Shown: piece by piece, positions 40,267-51,018 of the stretch | How the letters are laid out: every line of letters begins with the position of its first letter | Position numbering within the stretch: position 1 is the first letter of the stretch | NCBI RefSeq assembly: GCF_001425175.1 | Contig: NZ_LMDV01000009.1 | Span: forward strand, 788,534-852,533 | DNA: 64,000 nt | Direction: 5' to 3' | DNA from: Nocardioides sp. Root1257 | GTDB lineage: Bacteria; Actinomycetota; Actinomycetes; Propionibacteriales; Nocardioidaceae | Position numbers and translations under genes: made by a program | Notes under the pieces: model-generated | Told to the model about the DNA's origin: nothing | What the model saw: the letters and a program-made list of their open reading frames with translations, nothing else | Databases searched by the model: none

Positions 40267-43258
40267 CCGGCGCCGGCGGCTCCTCCCCCTCGATGGAGAC
40301 GTGCGGCAGCACCCGATCGAGCCAGCGCGGCAGCCACCATGCGGCCCGGCCGCACAGCACCAGCAGTGCCGGTGCGAGGGTCACCACCAGGATCCCGGCG
40401 AGCAGCACTGCGACCGACAGCCCGACGCCGAACTGCTTGATCGTCGGGTCGTCGTTGATGATGAAGCTCGCGAAGACCGAGGCCATGATCAGCGCGGCCG
40501 CTGTGGTGATCCGGGCGCTCGACCCGAGGGCCGACCGTACGGCGGGGCGCGGCTCCTCGCCACCGTGGTGGTGCTGCTGCACGTGGCTGACGAGGAACAC
40601 CTCGTAGTCCATCGACAGGCCGAAGAGACCGGCGAACATCATCAGCGGCACATAGCTGGCGATCGGCACCGAGCTGCTGGCGGTGTCGATGCCCAGCAGC
40701 GAGATGCCCCAGCCCCACTGGAACGCCGCCGTGAGGACGCCGAACGCCGCAGCCGCGGAGAGCAGGTTCGTGAGCGCCGCCTGCAGCGGGATCAGCAGCG
40801 AGCGGAAGGCGATCATCAGCAGGGCCATGCCCAGCAGGATCACCGTCGCGATGACCAGCAGCAGCCGGGCCGAGATCAGCGCGGCGAGGTCGACGTACGA
40901 CGCGGTGTAGCCGCCGACGTACGACGTGATGCCCCCGCCCGTGTTCGTCTCGGGCAGCACGGTGTCGCGGACGCGCTCCACGAGGTCGGCCGTGTCGTCG
41001 GAGGCCGGGGCGGTCCGCGGCACCGCGGAGAGCAGCACGACGTCGCCCTTCTTGTTCAGCTGCGGCGGCGTCAGCGTCAGCACTCCCGACGTCGCGGACA
41101 GTCCGTGCTGGAGGTCGACGACCCGGGGATCGGTGCCCCGCTCGTCACCCCCGGCCTGGGTGACCATGTCGGTGAGCTCCTGCTTGAGCTGCTCCGCCTG
41201 CTTCTGCTCCTGCTGGGCCTGCTGCTGCGCGGCCTTGAGCTCGTCGGCCTGCTGCTGCAGGGCATCGGCCTGCTTGCGGAGCGCGTCGCCCTGGTCCTGG
41301 AGCTGGTTGGCCCGGCGCTGCAGCTCGGCCGCCCGCTGCTCCGGTGACGCCTTCTGCTGCGCGAGCCGGTCGGCCTGGCGTTGCAGCTCGGCCGCCTGCC
41401 GCTCCAGCTGCGCGGCCTGTGCCTGGAGGCGCCGGCCCTGGTCGGCGAGCCGCCGCGCCTGCTGCTCCAGCGGGGCCAGCCGCTCCCGGACGACCGCCTG
41501 TCGCGCGCGGACGTCGACCAGCCGGGCCCGCAGCCGGGCGACCCGGTTCGGGTGGCCCTGGGCCCGGTCGATCCGGCGCTCGAGGATCCGCTCGCGTACG
41601 CCGAGCCGGACCAGCTCGCCCGCGAGCGGCCGGATCCGGGCGGCCAGCGCCCGCGCCTGGCGCTCGAGCGACGCCTTGCGGGCCTGCAGTGCGGCCTGCT
41701 CCGACTCGAGGCGCGCCTGCTCCGCCCGGAGCGCGCTCGCTTGGTCCTCCAGCGACGACTGCTGGGCCCGGAGGCTGTCGCCCTGGCGCTCGAGCGTCGC
41801 CTGCTCGGACTCGAGCCGGGACTGCTCGTCCTCGAGCTGGGCCTGCTGCTTCTCGAGCTGCTGCTTCTGCTTCGGCAGGTCCTTCTGCTTCTGCTCGAGG
41901 TCCTGCTGGAGCGACGTCGCCTCGTCGTACTTCTGCGTGTACTCCTTGCTCGGCGCGGCGACGGGGTCGAGCTCCGAGGCGATCTGGAGCGGCCCGTTGT
42001 ACCCCACGCCGAAGCCGGCGGTGATCAGGTCGTAGGCCTGTCGCTCGGTGGTGTCGGGCGACGTCGCGCCGACGTCCTCCTGCCCGAGCTCGAGGGAGAA
42101 CACCGGGATGATCAGCGGCACCAGTGCGGCGAGCGACACCACGGTCACGACGACCGGGTGACGGTGCACCACGCCGGCCCAGCGCGCCCACAGGCCGGTC
42201 CCGTGCTTGCGCGTACGCCGCAGGCGCGCGGGGAGCGCCAGCCGGTTGACCCGGTGGCCGAGCAGGCCGAGCACCGCCGGCAGTAGCGTGATCGCGACGA
42301 GCACCGCTGCCACGACGGCGATCGCGGACGCGAGCCCGAGCGTGCTCACCAGCGGGATGCCGGCCACGCCGAGGGCGAGCAGGGCGATGACCACGGTGCA
42401 CCCGGCGAAGACGATCGCGCTCCCGGACGTGGCGACCGCCCGGGCGACCGAGTCCCGCACGGGGAGGCCCTCGCGGAGCTGGTCCTGATGTCGGGTGATG
42501 AGGAAGAGCGCGTAGTCGATGCCGACCCCCAGGCCGATCATCGTCGCCAGGGTCGGCCCGCTCGACGGGATCGGGAGGGCGTGGCCGAGCAGCCCGACGA
42601 TCCCCAGCGCGACGGCCAGCCCCACCACCGCCGTGATGATCGGCAGTCCCATGGCCACCAGGCTGCCGAGCACGAAGCTGAGGATGATCATCGCGGCGAT
42701 GATCCCGACGACCTCACTGGTCTCGGAGTCGTCGGTGGACAGCGCCGAGCCGATCGAGCCGGCGGCGGCGACGGTGATCCCGGCCCGTTGGGCGGGCTCG
42801 GTGGCGTCCACCACCTCCTGGGCGAGCTCGGGAGTGAGGTCGCCGGACCCGATGTCCAGCAGCACGGGCGCGAAGGCGGTCCGGTCGTCCTTCGACAGCA
42901 GGCCGGCCGTCTGGCCGGAGCTGCTCAGCGGGTCCGTGACGCTGTGCACGTGGGCGACCTTCGCGATCGCCTTCACCGAGTCGGCGACGGCCTGCTTGTT
43001 CGCGTCGTCGGTGAGCTTGCCCGTCGAGACGTCGAAGACGATCGGGTTGACGCCGTTCTGCTGGGGCGGGAACCGCTCCTCCAGCAGGTCCTTGGCCGCC
43101 TGGCTGCCGGTCCCGGGGAGCGAGAGGTCGTTGCTCGTCTGGGCGCCGAGGCTCGACACCGCCACGCCCACCCCGGCCGCGAGCAGGACCCACAGCGCGA
43201 TGACGACCAGACCGTGCCGGGCGCAGAACGCACCCAGACGGTGCAGTAGTCGGGCCAC
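40208..43258 (-). CDS. MMPL/RND-family transporter with a long coiled-coil hairpin
   Basis: 1016 residues from the GTG at 43258, which has a GGAGGGAG ribosome-binding site. RND-like: helix 1 (GLVVIALWVLLAAGVGVAV), a first periplasmic domain, five helices including GLGVGIDYALFLITRHQ, helix 7 (VVTVVSLAALVPLIIPVF), a second periplasmic domain, and five further helices with GLFGLSMDYEVFLVSHVQ. Both conserved GxxxDY proton-relay motifs are present. The second domain carries ~250 residues of Gln/Glu/Arg/Leu heptads (about 445-697) with a turn at GHPN near 565, predicting an antiparallel coiled coil. MMPL proteins export lipids, glycolipids or siderophores. No MmpS partner is adjacent. Confidence 0.9.
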   Translation of the reverse strand: MARLLHRLGAFCARHGLVVIALWVLLAAGVGVAVSSLGAQTSNDLSLPGTGSQAAKDLLEERFPPQQNGVNPIVFDVSTGKLTDDANKQAVADSVKAIAKVAHVHSVTDPLSSSGQTAGLLSKDDRTAFAPVLLDIGSGDLTPELAQEVVDATEPAQRAGITVAAAGSIGSALSTDDSETSEVVGIIAAMIILSFVLGSLVAMGLPIITAVVGLAVALGIVGLLGHALPIPSSGPTLATMIGLGVGIDYALFLITRHQDQLREGLPVRDSVARAVATSGSAIVFAGCTVVIALLALGVAGIPLVSTLGLASAIAVVAAVLVAITLLPAVLGLLGHRVNRLALPARLRRTRKHGTGLWARWAGVVHRHPVVVTVVSLAALVPLIIPVFSLELGQEDVGATSPDTTERQAYDLITAGFGVGYNGPLQIASELDPVAAPSKEYTQKYDEATSLQQDLEQKQKDLPKQKQQLEKQQAQLEDEQSRLESEQATLERQGDSLRAQQSSLEDQASALRAEQARLESEQAALQARKASLERQARALAARIRPLAGELVRLGVRERILERRIDRAQGHPNRVARLRARLVDVRARQAVVRERLAPLEQQARRLADQGRRLQAQAAQLERQAAELQRQADRLAQQKASPEQRAAELQRRANQLQDQGDALRKQADALQQQADELKAAQQQAQQEQKQAEQLKQELTDMVTQAGGDERGTDPRVVDLQHGLSATSGVLTLTPPQLNKKGDVVLLSAVPRTAPASDDTADLVERVRDTVLPETNTGGGITSYVGGYTASYVDLAALISARLLLVIATVILLGMALLMIAFRSLLIPLQAALTNLLSAAAAFGVLTAAFQWGWGISLLGIDTASSSVPIASYVPLMMFAGLFGLSMDYEVFLVSHVQQHHHGGEEPRPAVRSALGSSARITTAAALIMASVFASFIINDDPTIKQFGVGLSVAVLLAGILVVTLAPALLVLCGRAAWWLPRWLDRVLPHVSIEGEEPPAPVTSAVAPGGTSAGRASDPP

Positions 43259-43365
43259 GGCTCCCTCCTCGGCGGCCCTCCGAGCATGCTGAAGGGCCGC
43301 GGAGCGGGGTCGAGACCAGGCCCGACGTACTCGATCTGCGGTATGTCCCGCGCTCTGCCCAGCGG

Positions 43366-45006
<1,641 letters not shown>

Positions 45007-45007
45007 G

Positions 45008-45086
45008 CACGTACTCGCTTCGCTCCGTGCGCGCATGAGGCACATGGGGCGCTGTGTTCGATGATTCGCTCGCTGCGCTCGCTCAT
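45008..45086. repeat. pair of short CGCTYCGCTC-type repeats upstream of pgm
   Basis: Two similar motifs, ACTCGCTTCGCTCCGTG and ATTCGCTCGCTGCGCTCGCT, each followed by a CATG-containing stretch, lie between pgm and the zinc-finger gene. They may be a small dispersed intergenic repeat or a regulatory hairpin; nothing decides this within the window. Confidence 0.35.
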
Positions 45087-45109
45087 GCCGCCATCATGCC
45101 CCGATCCTG

Positions 45110-45463
45110 CTAGCGCGCACCCGTGCTGAACCGCTCCTGCGCCTCCCGGCGCGGGATGCCGAGCGCCTGGCCGATCGAGGTCCACGACAGCTTCCGGGAG
45201 CGGGCGAGGTCGACCCACTCGACCAGGAATTCCTCCGCCTGGAACGCCGACTGCTGGATGGACCACAGGTGCCCGAGCAGCTCGGGGTCCGACATCCGCT
45301 CCCACGGCGGCGACCTGAGCTCGCGGTCGCCGCTCAGCGCGGCTCCGAAGTCCGCCACGCAGGTCCCGCAGATGAATGCGCCGAGGCCGCCGAAGAGCGG
45401 TGGGTCCGCGCGACCCTCGTCACCGCAGAACGAGCAGAACTTCAGGCTGGGATCGAGGTCCAT
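45110..45463 (-). CDS. small protein with ClpX-type C4 zinc finger
   Basis: 117 residues. The N terminus, FCSFCGDEG...ICGTCV, is a four-cysteine zinc finger like the N-terminal domain of ClpX, but there is no AAA+ domain. The C-terminal third (LSWTSIGQALGIPRREAQERF) looks like a helix-turn-helix used in small actinobacterial proteins. It may bind ClpX-domain partners or DNA; this is inference. ATG at 45463. It lies upstream of pgm in the same direction with ~100 bp between. Confidence 0.8.
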   Translation of the reverse strand: MDLDPSLKFCSFCGDEGRADPPLFGGLGAFICGTCVADFGAALSGDRELRSPPWERMSDPELLGHLWSIQQSAFQAEEFLVEWVDLARSRKLSWTSIGQALGIPRREAQERFSTGAR

Positions 45464-45678
45464 GGCGCTCCTGTTGCCGACTCCCCGAGACCACGGGCCC
45501 CACGCCCCGCCGGTGGAAGAGTACGAGGTGACTGCTCAAGGTGTCAGGCGCTCCTGCCGATGAGATTCACGTCACCACCTCGACGTGTCGGGCGGCCGCG
45601 GGTTTGCGCCGGCGGGTGTCCGGGCAGGTCGAGGTGACGCTCCCTCCCGGGCGACTCCGGTCGCCAGTCAGGTGTTCC

Positions 45679-46371
45679 ATGTCTCTCCTCGCAGCCCCGC
45701 CCGCCCCGACCGTCGTCGAGGCGAGCGCGCCCGTCGACCGTCCGGCGCCCCCGCGACTGCGCGCCGTCATCCGCCGGGTCGCGGCCAGCCTCTTCGTGGC
45801 CTGCGTGGTCCCGGCCACCGTCTTCTACACGGCGTTCCGCCTGTACGGCGTCTGGTTCGCGATCTTCGCCGCCCTGACCTGGTCGTACGGCGCGATCGCG
45901 TGGCGCGCCGTCACCGGCCGGCGTACGTCGGGCCTGCTGGTCCTCACGGCGAGCGTGATGACCGTGCGGACCCTGGTGGCGCTGCTGACGGACAGCACGT
46001 TCCTCTACTTCCTGCAGCCGATCATCACCGACGCCGCGATCGGGACCGTGTTCCTCGCGTCCGCGATGACCGCCCGTCCGATGGTGGCCCGGCTGGCCGG
46101 CGACTTCTACCCGATGGACGACGAGCTCGCCTGCCGTCCCGGGGTTCGCTGCCTCTTCCGCAACCTCACCCTGATGTGGGCCGGCCTCGCGATCGCCAAG
46201 GCGGGCTTCACGCTCTGGCTGCTGCTCTCGCAGTCGGTGGAGACGTTCGTGCTGGTCAAGAGCGTCTCGATGCTCTCGATCAACGCCTCCGCCGTCGCCG
46301 CGACGATCGGGCTCGCCGTCCTGGTCGGGCGGCGCGAGGGCCTGCTGCACCCCCGGCTGGCGACGGTCTAG
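45679..46371 (+). CDS. VC0807-like six-helix membrane protein
   Basis: 230 residues from the ATG at 45679; the frame is open further upstream but the preceding residues are low-complexity and unlike protein. About six hydrophobic helices: VAASLFVACVVPATVFYTAF, YGVWFAIFAALTWSYGAI, GLLVLTASVMTVRTLVALL, IITDAAIGTVFLASAM, LTLMWAGLAIAKAGFTLWLLL and SMLSINASAVAATIGLAVLV. It resembles the VC0807/intracellular-septation-like membrane family of unknown function. The stop overlaps that of the convergent aldo/keto reductase by 4 bp. The 215 bp upstream shows no other feature. Confidence 0.72.
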   Translation: MSLLAAPPAPTVVEASAPVDRPAPPRLRAVIRRVAASLFVACVVPATVFYTAFRLYGVWFAIFAALTWSYGAIAWRAVTGRRTSGLLVLTASVMTVRTLVALLTDSTFLYFLQPIITDAAIGTVFLASAMTARPMVARLAGDFYPMDDELACRPGVRCLFRNLTLMWAGLAIAKAGFTLWLLLSQSVETFVLVKSVSMLSINASAVAATIGLAVLVGRREGLLHPRLATV

Positions 46372-47189
46372 CCGAGCTCCTCCAGGGCCGCCAGGTCCTC
46401 GTCGTCCAGCGTGATCCGGCCCGCCGCCAGGTTCTCCTCCAGGTGCGCCACGGAGCTGGTGCCGGGGATGAGCAGGATGTTGGGGGAGCGCTGGAGCAGC
46501 CAGGCGAGCGCGACCTGCATCGGCGTCGCGCCGTGCTTGCCCGCGACGCCGTCGACCGCGGCGAGCGCCAGCGGGCTGAAGCCGCCGAGCGGGAAGAACG
46601 GCACGTAGTAGATGCCCTGCTCCGCCAGCGCGTCGACGAAGTCGTCGTCCTCGCGGTGCGCGACGTTGTAGGCGTTCTGCACCATCGCCACCGGCGCGAT
46701 GTCCTGGGCGGCCTTCACCTGCTCGGGCGTGCAGTTGCTGAGTCCGAGGTCCCCGACCAGTCCCTGCGAGCGGAGGTCGGCGAGCACGGTCCACTGCTCC
46801 TGGAAGCCGCCCTCCCAGTCGTCCATGAACCGCAGGTTGACCCCGCCCAGCCGCTCGATGCCGAGCCGGCCGAGGTTGTCGTGCACCGCCGCCTTGATCT
46901 CGTCGGGCGCGAAGGCCGGCAGCCACGCACCGGCGTCGTCGCGCCGGGCGCCGACCTTGGTGACCAGCACCAGCTCCGGCGGGTAGGGGTGCAGGGCCTC
47001 GCGGATCAGGTCGTTGACGACGTAGGGGCCGTAGTAGTCACTGGTGTCGATGTGGTCCACCCCGAGCTCGACGGCCCGCTGCAGCACCCGCCTGGCCTCG
47101 TCCGGGTCGGCCGGCGGCCCGGAGATCCCGGGGCCGGTCAGCCTCATCGCGCCGTACCCGATCCGCTTCACGTCCGAGAGTCGCTTCAT
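46368..47189 (-). CDS. aldo/keto reductase, copy 2
   Basis: 273 residues. RIGYGAMRLTG, DHIDTSDYYG (catalytic Asp, Tyr), LVLVTKVGARRD (Lys), MQVALAWLLQRSPNILLIPGTSS (cofactor) and LEENLAAG. Clearly paralogous over its whole length to the reductase at 35772-36635, with shared segments such as GPPAD and LIREALHPY or LIKEALHPY. Unlike copy 1 it has no adjacent XRE regulator. NADPH-dependent carbonyl reduction; substrate unknown. The next gene on the plus strand begins 66 bp beyond its start. Confidence 0.9.
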   Translation of the reverse strand: MKRLSDVKRIGYGAMRLTGPGISGPPADPDEARRVLQRAVELGVDHIDTSDYYGPYVVNDLIREALHPYPPELVLVTKVGARRDDAGAWLPAFAPDEIKAAVHDNLGRLGIERLGGVNLRFMDDWEGGFQEQWTVLADLRSQGLVGDLGLSNCTPEQVKAAQDIAPVAMVQNAYNVAHREDDDFVDALAEQGIYYVPFFPLGGFSPLALAAVDGVAGKHGATPMQVALAWLLQRSPNILLIPGTSSVAHLEENLAAGRITLDDEDLAALEELG

Positions 47190-47254
47190 GGCCTCCACTG
47201 TGCTCCGGCGCGTGCGCGGAGCCAAGGGGCCGCCGGACACTACGATCGCGGGCG

Positions 47255-48667
47255 ATGAGGTTCGGTCGCACGCTCGCCCTGCTCGGCGTCGCGGTCCTCT
47301 GGTTCGGGTTCGGGCCCCTCGTGCTCGTCGTCGCGGGGCTCTCGCTGCTGTGGCCGCCGCTGCGGGCCTGGCTGCGGCCGACACGCCGCGTGGTCGCCGT
47401 CTGGGCGGCCGTGGTCGTGGTGCTCGCGGGCCTGGCCGTGGTCGTCCCCGACGGGTGGGTGCCGATCCCGCCGGGGCCCGGGCGCTGGGTCACGCCGGCG
47501 TACGTCGGCCGTCCGTCCGTGGCCGGTCCCGTGCGCGGGCCGGTCGGCGAGTCGCCCACGGTCACCACGAGGTCGTACGGCGTCAGCGACTGCGCGCGGA
47601 TCGAGCTCGACGACGACGGCCGGCTGGTGCTGCTGTGCGGCGGGGACCGGCCGGTCCTGCGCGTGGTCGACCCCGACAGCCTGCGGCAGGAGCGGTCCGC
47701 CGACCTGCCGGGCTCCGGGTGCGCCGGGCAGCTGGCGGTCGACGGCGACGACGTCGTCGCCTCGAGCGGCCAGCGGATCTTCCGCCTCGGCGTCGACGAC
47801 CTGGTCGTCGAGTCGTCGGTCGACCTCTCCGGCGACCTCGGTGACGACGACTGCGTGGCGGGGCTGGGGGTCGACCCGACCGGTCGGGTCTGGTTCGCCT
47901 CCGGCGCCGGGGTCGTCGGCTTCGTCGCGGGCCGGAAGGCGCGGACCGTCGACCTGGCCGACCGCGTCGAGCGGCCGGTCACGGTGTCGGACGACGGCGT
48001 CTTCGTCGCCGGCGCCGACGCGCTGCACCGGGTCGACGTGGCGGCCGGGAGCCCCACGCCCGCCTGGGCCGCGGCGTACGACGACGGGGGCGAGCGTGGC
48101 AGCGCGCCCGTCGTGCTCCCCGACGGGCTGGTCGCCGTCGCCGACAACCGCGACCCGCGGCTCGAGGTGGTCCTCCACCGCGCCGACACGGGCGAGGTGG
48201 TCTGCCGCACCGAGGTGTTCGACGACGACGAGGGCGCGACCGACGGGGGTCTCGTGGCCGCCGGCACCGGCGTCGTCGTCGCGAACTCCCACGGCTACGG
48301 CGGCGTCGCCTCCACGGTCCTCGGCCGTACGACGAGCCGCGGCATCGCCCGGGTCGACGTCGTCGACGGCCGCTGCCGGGTGACCTGGACGACCGACATG
48401 GACGCCCCGAGCGGCGCGCCGGCCGTCTCCACCGAAGACGGGTTCGCCTACGTGTGGACCAAGCGGCACAGCTGGCTGGGCGTCGACGCCTGGTACCTGA
48501 GCGCCCTCGACCTGCGCACCGGCCGCCTCGCGTGGGCCCGCCGCACCGGCCTCAACCCGCTCGTCGACAACCACGGCGGGTCGGTCGTCCTCGGCGCCGA
48601 CCGCTCGGCGTACGTCCCCGTCCTCGGCGGCCTGGTCCGCGTGGCCGACCGCGAGGTCGGCGGGTGA
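47255..48667 (+). CDS. membrane-anchored PQQ-like beta-propeller protein
   Basis: 470 residues. Two N-terminal membrane helices (TLALLGVAVLWFGFGPLVLVV and VVAVWAAVVVVLAGLAVVV) precede a ~380-residue extracytoplasmic domain of repeated strands such as DDDGRLVLLCGGDRPVLRVV and GVDPTGRVWFASGAG, resembling quinoprotein-like propellers; the W-motifs are weak. No catalytic signature is seen; sensing or scaffold roles are possible. A TACGAT hexamer sits 8 nt before the ATG, suggesting a leaderless or near-leaderless transcript. Confidence 0.72.
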   Translation: MRFGRTLALLGVAVLWFGFGPLVLVVAGLSLLWPPLRAWLRPTRRVVAVWAAVVVVLAGLAVVVPDGWVPIPPGPGRWVTPAYVGRPSVAGPVRGPVGESPTVTTRSYGVSDCARIELDDDGRLVLLCGGDRPVLRVVDPDSLRQERSADLPGSGCAGQLAVDGDDVVASSGQRIFRLGVDDLVVESSVDLSGDLGDDDCVAGLGVDPTGRVWFASGAGVVGFVAGRKARTVDLADRVERPVTVSDDGVFVAGADALHRVDVAAGSPTPAWAAAYDDGGERGSAPVVLPDGLVAVADNRDPRLEVVLHRADTGEVVCRTEVFDDDEGATDGGLVAAGTGVVVANSHGYGGVASTVLGRTTSRGIARVDVVDGRCRVTWTTDMDAPSGAPAVSTEDGFAYVWTKRHSWLGVDAWYLSALDLRTGRLAWARRTGLNPLVDNHGGSVVLGADRSAYVPVLGGLVRVADREVGG

Positions 48668-48692
48668 CGGCGACGTGCGTGCTCGGCACCGA

Positions 48693-49190
48693 TCAGAAGC
48701 GGAAGGTCGTCTGCGAGTGCGGGTCCTTGCCGAAGGCGATCACCTTCGCAGGCGGGACGACGTAGACCCACGGGCTGCTGCCGTCGCCGTCCGTGAAGCC
48801 CTCGTCGTCGGCGCCCCAGGCCCAGTCCTCGCCGTACTTGCGTCGCCACGCCGCGGCGAGCGGCAGGAGCTGGTCGCGTCCGGTGACCCGCTGGGCGGTG
48901 CCCTCGACCACGACGTCGGTGCCGGACGTCCAGTCGTTGCCGCCGGTCGTCACGGCGACGAGCGGGGAGTGCTCGAGGTTGGCGGACTTCTGCTCGCCCG
49001 GTCCCGTGCAGAACGCGAAGCGACCGCCGCTCCAGACACCGACGAGGGGCGTCACGTGCGGGCGTCCGTCGGAGCGCACGGTGGTCAACCAGTAGAGCTC
49101 GGCCGCGTCGAGCAGCGCCGCCACGGCCTCCCAGGTGAGGGCCGTCGCCGTGGGCGCGCTGAAGCGGTCATCGATCCGTCCGGTGGTCAT
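48693..49190 (-). CDS. pyridoxamine 5'-phosphate oxidase-family (split-barrel) protein
   Basis: 165 residues from the ATG at 49190; a GTG at 49205 is an alternative. Split-barrel FMN/F420-type fold: AELYWLTTVRSDGRPHVTPLVGVW (the TTxRxDGxPHVTP motif), RFAFCTGPGEQKSANLE and DVVVEGTAQRV. Actinobacterial members bind FMN, F420 or haem and reduce or oxidise varied substrates; the physiological reaction is unknown. Convergent with the propeller gene; same strand as the SDR gene with a 55-bp gap. Confidence 0.85.
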   Translation of the reverse strand: MTTGRIDDRFSAPTATALTWEAVAALLDAAELYWLTTVRSDGRPHVTPLVGVWSGGRFAFCTGPGEQKSANLEHSPLVAVTTGGNDWTSGTDVVVEGTAQRVTGRDQLLPLAAAWRRKYGEDWAWGADDEGFTDGDGSSPWVYVVPPAKVIAFGKDPHSQTTFRF

Positions 49191-49245
49191 GCGGGTACCG
49201 ACCACGGCGCGGCCGCGGACTCATCGGTCGTCCCGAGGGCTCCGC

Positions 49246-50184
49246 TCACGGGTAGCTGACACCGGTGACCTGCTCGCTGATCTCCCAGAGGCGGCGCTGG
49301 GCGACCTCGTCGTTCGAGAGCTTGTTGCTCGTCGTCACTCGCGGGCGGCCGCCCCACTCGAGGAGCCCGTCCGGGCCGACGTACGTCGCGCCGGGGAGGT
49401 CGGCGGTCGCCGCCATCAGCGTCGGCCAGGCGCCCTGCTCGGCCGTGTTGGGCGAGACCAGCTTGATGGCGCCGTCGAGGATCGAGGCGATGCCGCCGCT
49501 GGAGCGGCCGTACTGCCCGTTGGCCGCCAGGTGCGTCGACGCGAAGCCCGGGTGGGCGACGAGCGCCTGCACCGGCAGCCCGGCGCGCCGCAGCCGGCGG
49601 TCCAGCTCGTAGGCGAAGAGCAGGTTGGCGAGCTTCGAGCGCCCGTAGGTCGGCCAGGGCTGGTAGCGGCCGTGCTGCTCGAGCGGGTCGTCCAGCGGGG
49701 CCGACCGCGCGATCCGGTGCATCTGCGAGGAGACCGAGACGACGCGGCCGTGCCCCGAGGCCACGAGCTGGGGGAGCAGGAGGCCCGTGAGCAGGAACGG
49801 TCCGAAGTGGTTGGTCGCCATCTGGAGCTCGAGCCCGTCGTCGGTGCGGTGGTAGGGCGTCCCCATCACGCCCGCGTTGTTGACGAGCACGTCGAGCGGT
49901 CCCAGGTCGGCTGCGGCGGCCGCGGCCCGGCGCACCGACGACAGGTCGGCGAGGTCGAGCTCGACCCTTTCGAGGGTGGCGGCCGGGACCTCGGCGAGGA
50001 TCGCCTGCTCGGTCTCGGCGATCCGCTCGGGCGAGCGTCCGGTGAGCACCACCCGGGCGCCGTGCCGGGCGAGCTCGAGGGCGGTGTGGTGGCCGAGACC
50101 GCCGACGGTCGTGCCGGTGACGAGGACCGTGCGCCCCACCTGGTCGGGGATGTCGGACGGGTCCCAGCGGTCGGAGCGGGTCAC
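49246..50184 (-). CDS. short-chain dehydrogenase/reductase
   Basis: 312 residues, retinol-dehydrogenase-like SDR. TVLVTGTTVGGLGHHTA (cofactor loop, TGxxxGxG), LDLADLSSVRRA, VLVNNAGVMG and YGRSKLANLLFAYEL (catalytic YxxxK). The Arg of VVLTGRSPERI suggests NADP(H). The C terminus is longer than the minimal 250-residue SDR. GTG start overlapping the stop of the mycothiol-dependent isomerase-like gene (GTGA), so the two are translationally coupled. Substrate unknown. Confidence 0.9.
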   Translation of the reverse strand: MTRSDRWDPSDIPDQVGRTVLVTGTTVGGLGHHTALELARHGARVVLTGRSPERIAETEQAILAEVPAATLERVELDLADLSSVRRAAAAAADLGPLDVLVNNAGVMGTPYHRTDDGLELQMATNHFGPFLLTGLLLPQLVASGHGRVVSVSSQMHRIARSAPLDDPLEQHGRYQPWPTYGRSKLANLLFAYELDRRLRRAGLPVQALVAHPGFASTHLAANGQYGRSSGGIASILDGAIKLVSPNTAEQGAWPTLMAATADLPGATYVGPDGLLEWGGRPRVTTSNKLSNDEVAQRRLWEISEQVTGVSYP

Positions 50185-51008
50185 GGCGTGGTCGCCATGG
50201 CGCCGATGATGCGACCCGCCAGGTCGTCGTCACCGGTGACGGCGAAGGTGCCCGGCTCGGGCTGGCAGCGCCCGCCGGCCAGGCGGATGAACGCCTCGCG
50301 GTCCATCCGGAGCGTGACGTCCGCGGACGCGGGCGCGCTCGCGAGGCGTTCGCCCCGGCGGGCGTCGTTGACGGCGAACGCGAACGGGTCGCTGCCCTCC
50401 AGCTCGAGGACCACGGTCGTGCCGGGGTCGGCTCCGGCCCGCTTGGCCACGACGAAGCCGAGGCTCTCGGCGAGGTACTCGGCCGTGTGCCGCGCGGCGG
50501 CGGAGTCCATGCCGCCGGGCCGGTCGACCGCACGCCGGATGTCCTGCTCGTGCATCCACACGTCGAGCGGCCGGTTGCGCAGCAGCGTGCGCCAGTCCCA
50601 GCCCACGCCGCCGAAGATCGGCTCGGGCTTGGCGGCCGGGTCCGCGGGCGGGTCGGCGAGCAGCGCCGTGTGCCGCGACGTGGCGGCGGACCGGATCTCG
50701 TTGATGATCGCGTCCGGGCTGGCGTCGCGTCGGGTCACGACCCCGATCTCGGTGTAGAGCCCCATCATCCCGGTGACGTGCGCGGGCTCGCCGACCTCCG
50801 CGGTCTCCTCCGGCGCGCCGGCGAGGATGCTCTCCAGGTGCGCGACGTGCGACGCCACGGCCTTCACGTCCCAGCCGGGCAGGTCGGTCGGGGTCGCCCA
50901 CTCCTCGGCTGGCAGTTCCTCGAGCAGGTCCGTGAAGTCGTTGATCGCCTGCCACCAGACGTCGACGTACGCGCCGAGCAGCTCGGCGTCGTTCAGGGGG
51001 TCCGTCAT
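50181..51008 (-). CDS. maleylpyruvate isomerase-family mycothiol-dependent enzyme
   Basis: 275 residues from the ATG at 51008. N-terminal DinB/MDMPI domain: DLPGWDVKAVASHVAHLE (first metal His) and RPLDVWMHEQDIRRAV (the conserved metal His and Glu region), followed by a C-terminal sterol-carrier-like domain (VVLELEGSDPFAFAV). Such proteins use mycothiol as cofactor and thus indicate an actinobacterium. The reaction is probably isomerisation or S-transfer on an unknown substrate. Coupled to the downstream SDR; the SpoIIE-type gene ends 11 bp upstream of its start. Confidence 0.88.
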   Translation of the reverse strand: MTDPLNDAELLGAYVDVWWQAINDFTDLLEELPAEEWATPTDLPGWDVKAVASHVAHLESILAGAPEETAEVGEPAHVTGMMGLYTEIGVVTRRDASPDAIINEIRSAATSRHTALLADPPADPAAKPEPIFGGVGWDWRTLLRNRPLDVWMHEQDIRRAVDRPGGMDSAAARHTAEYLAESLGFVVAKRAGADPGTTVVLELEGSDPFAFAVNDARRGERLASAPASADVTLRMDREAFIRLAGGRCQPEPGTFAVTGDDDLAGRIIGAMATTP

Positions 51009-51018
51009 GCCCAGCACC

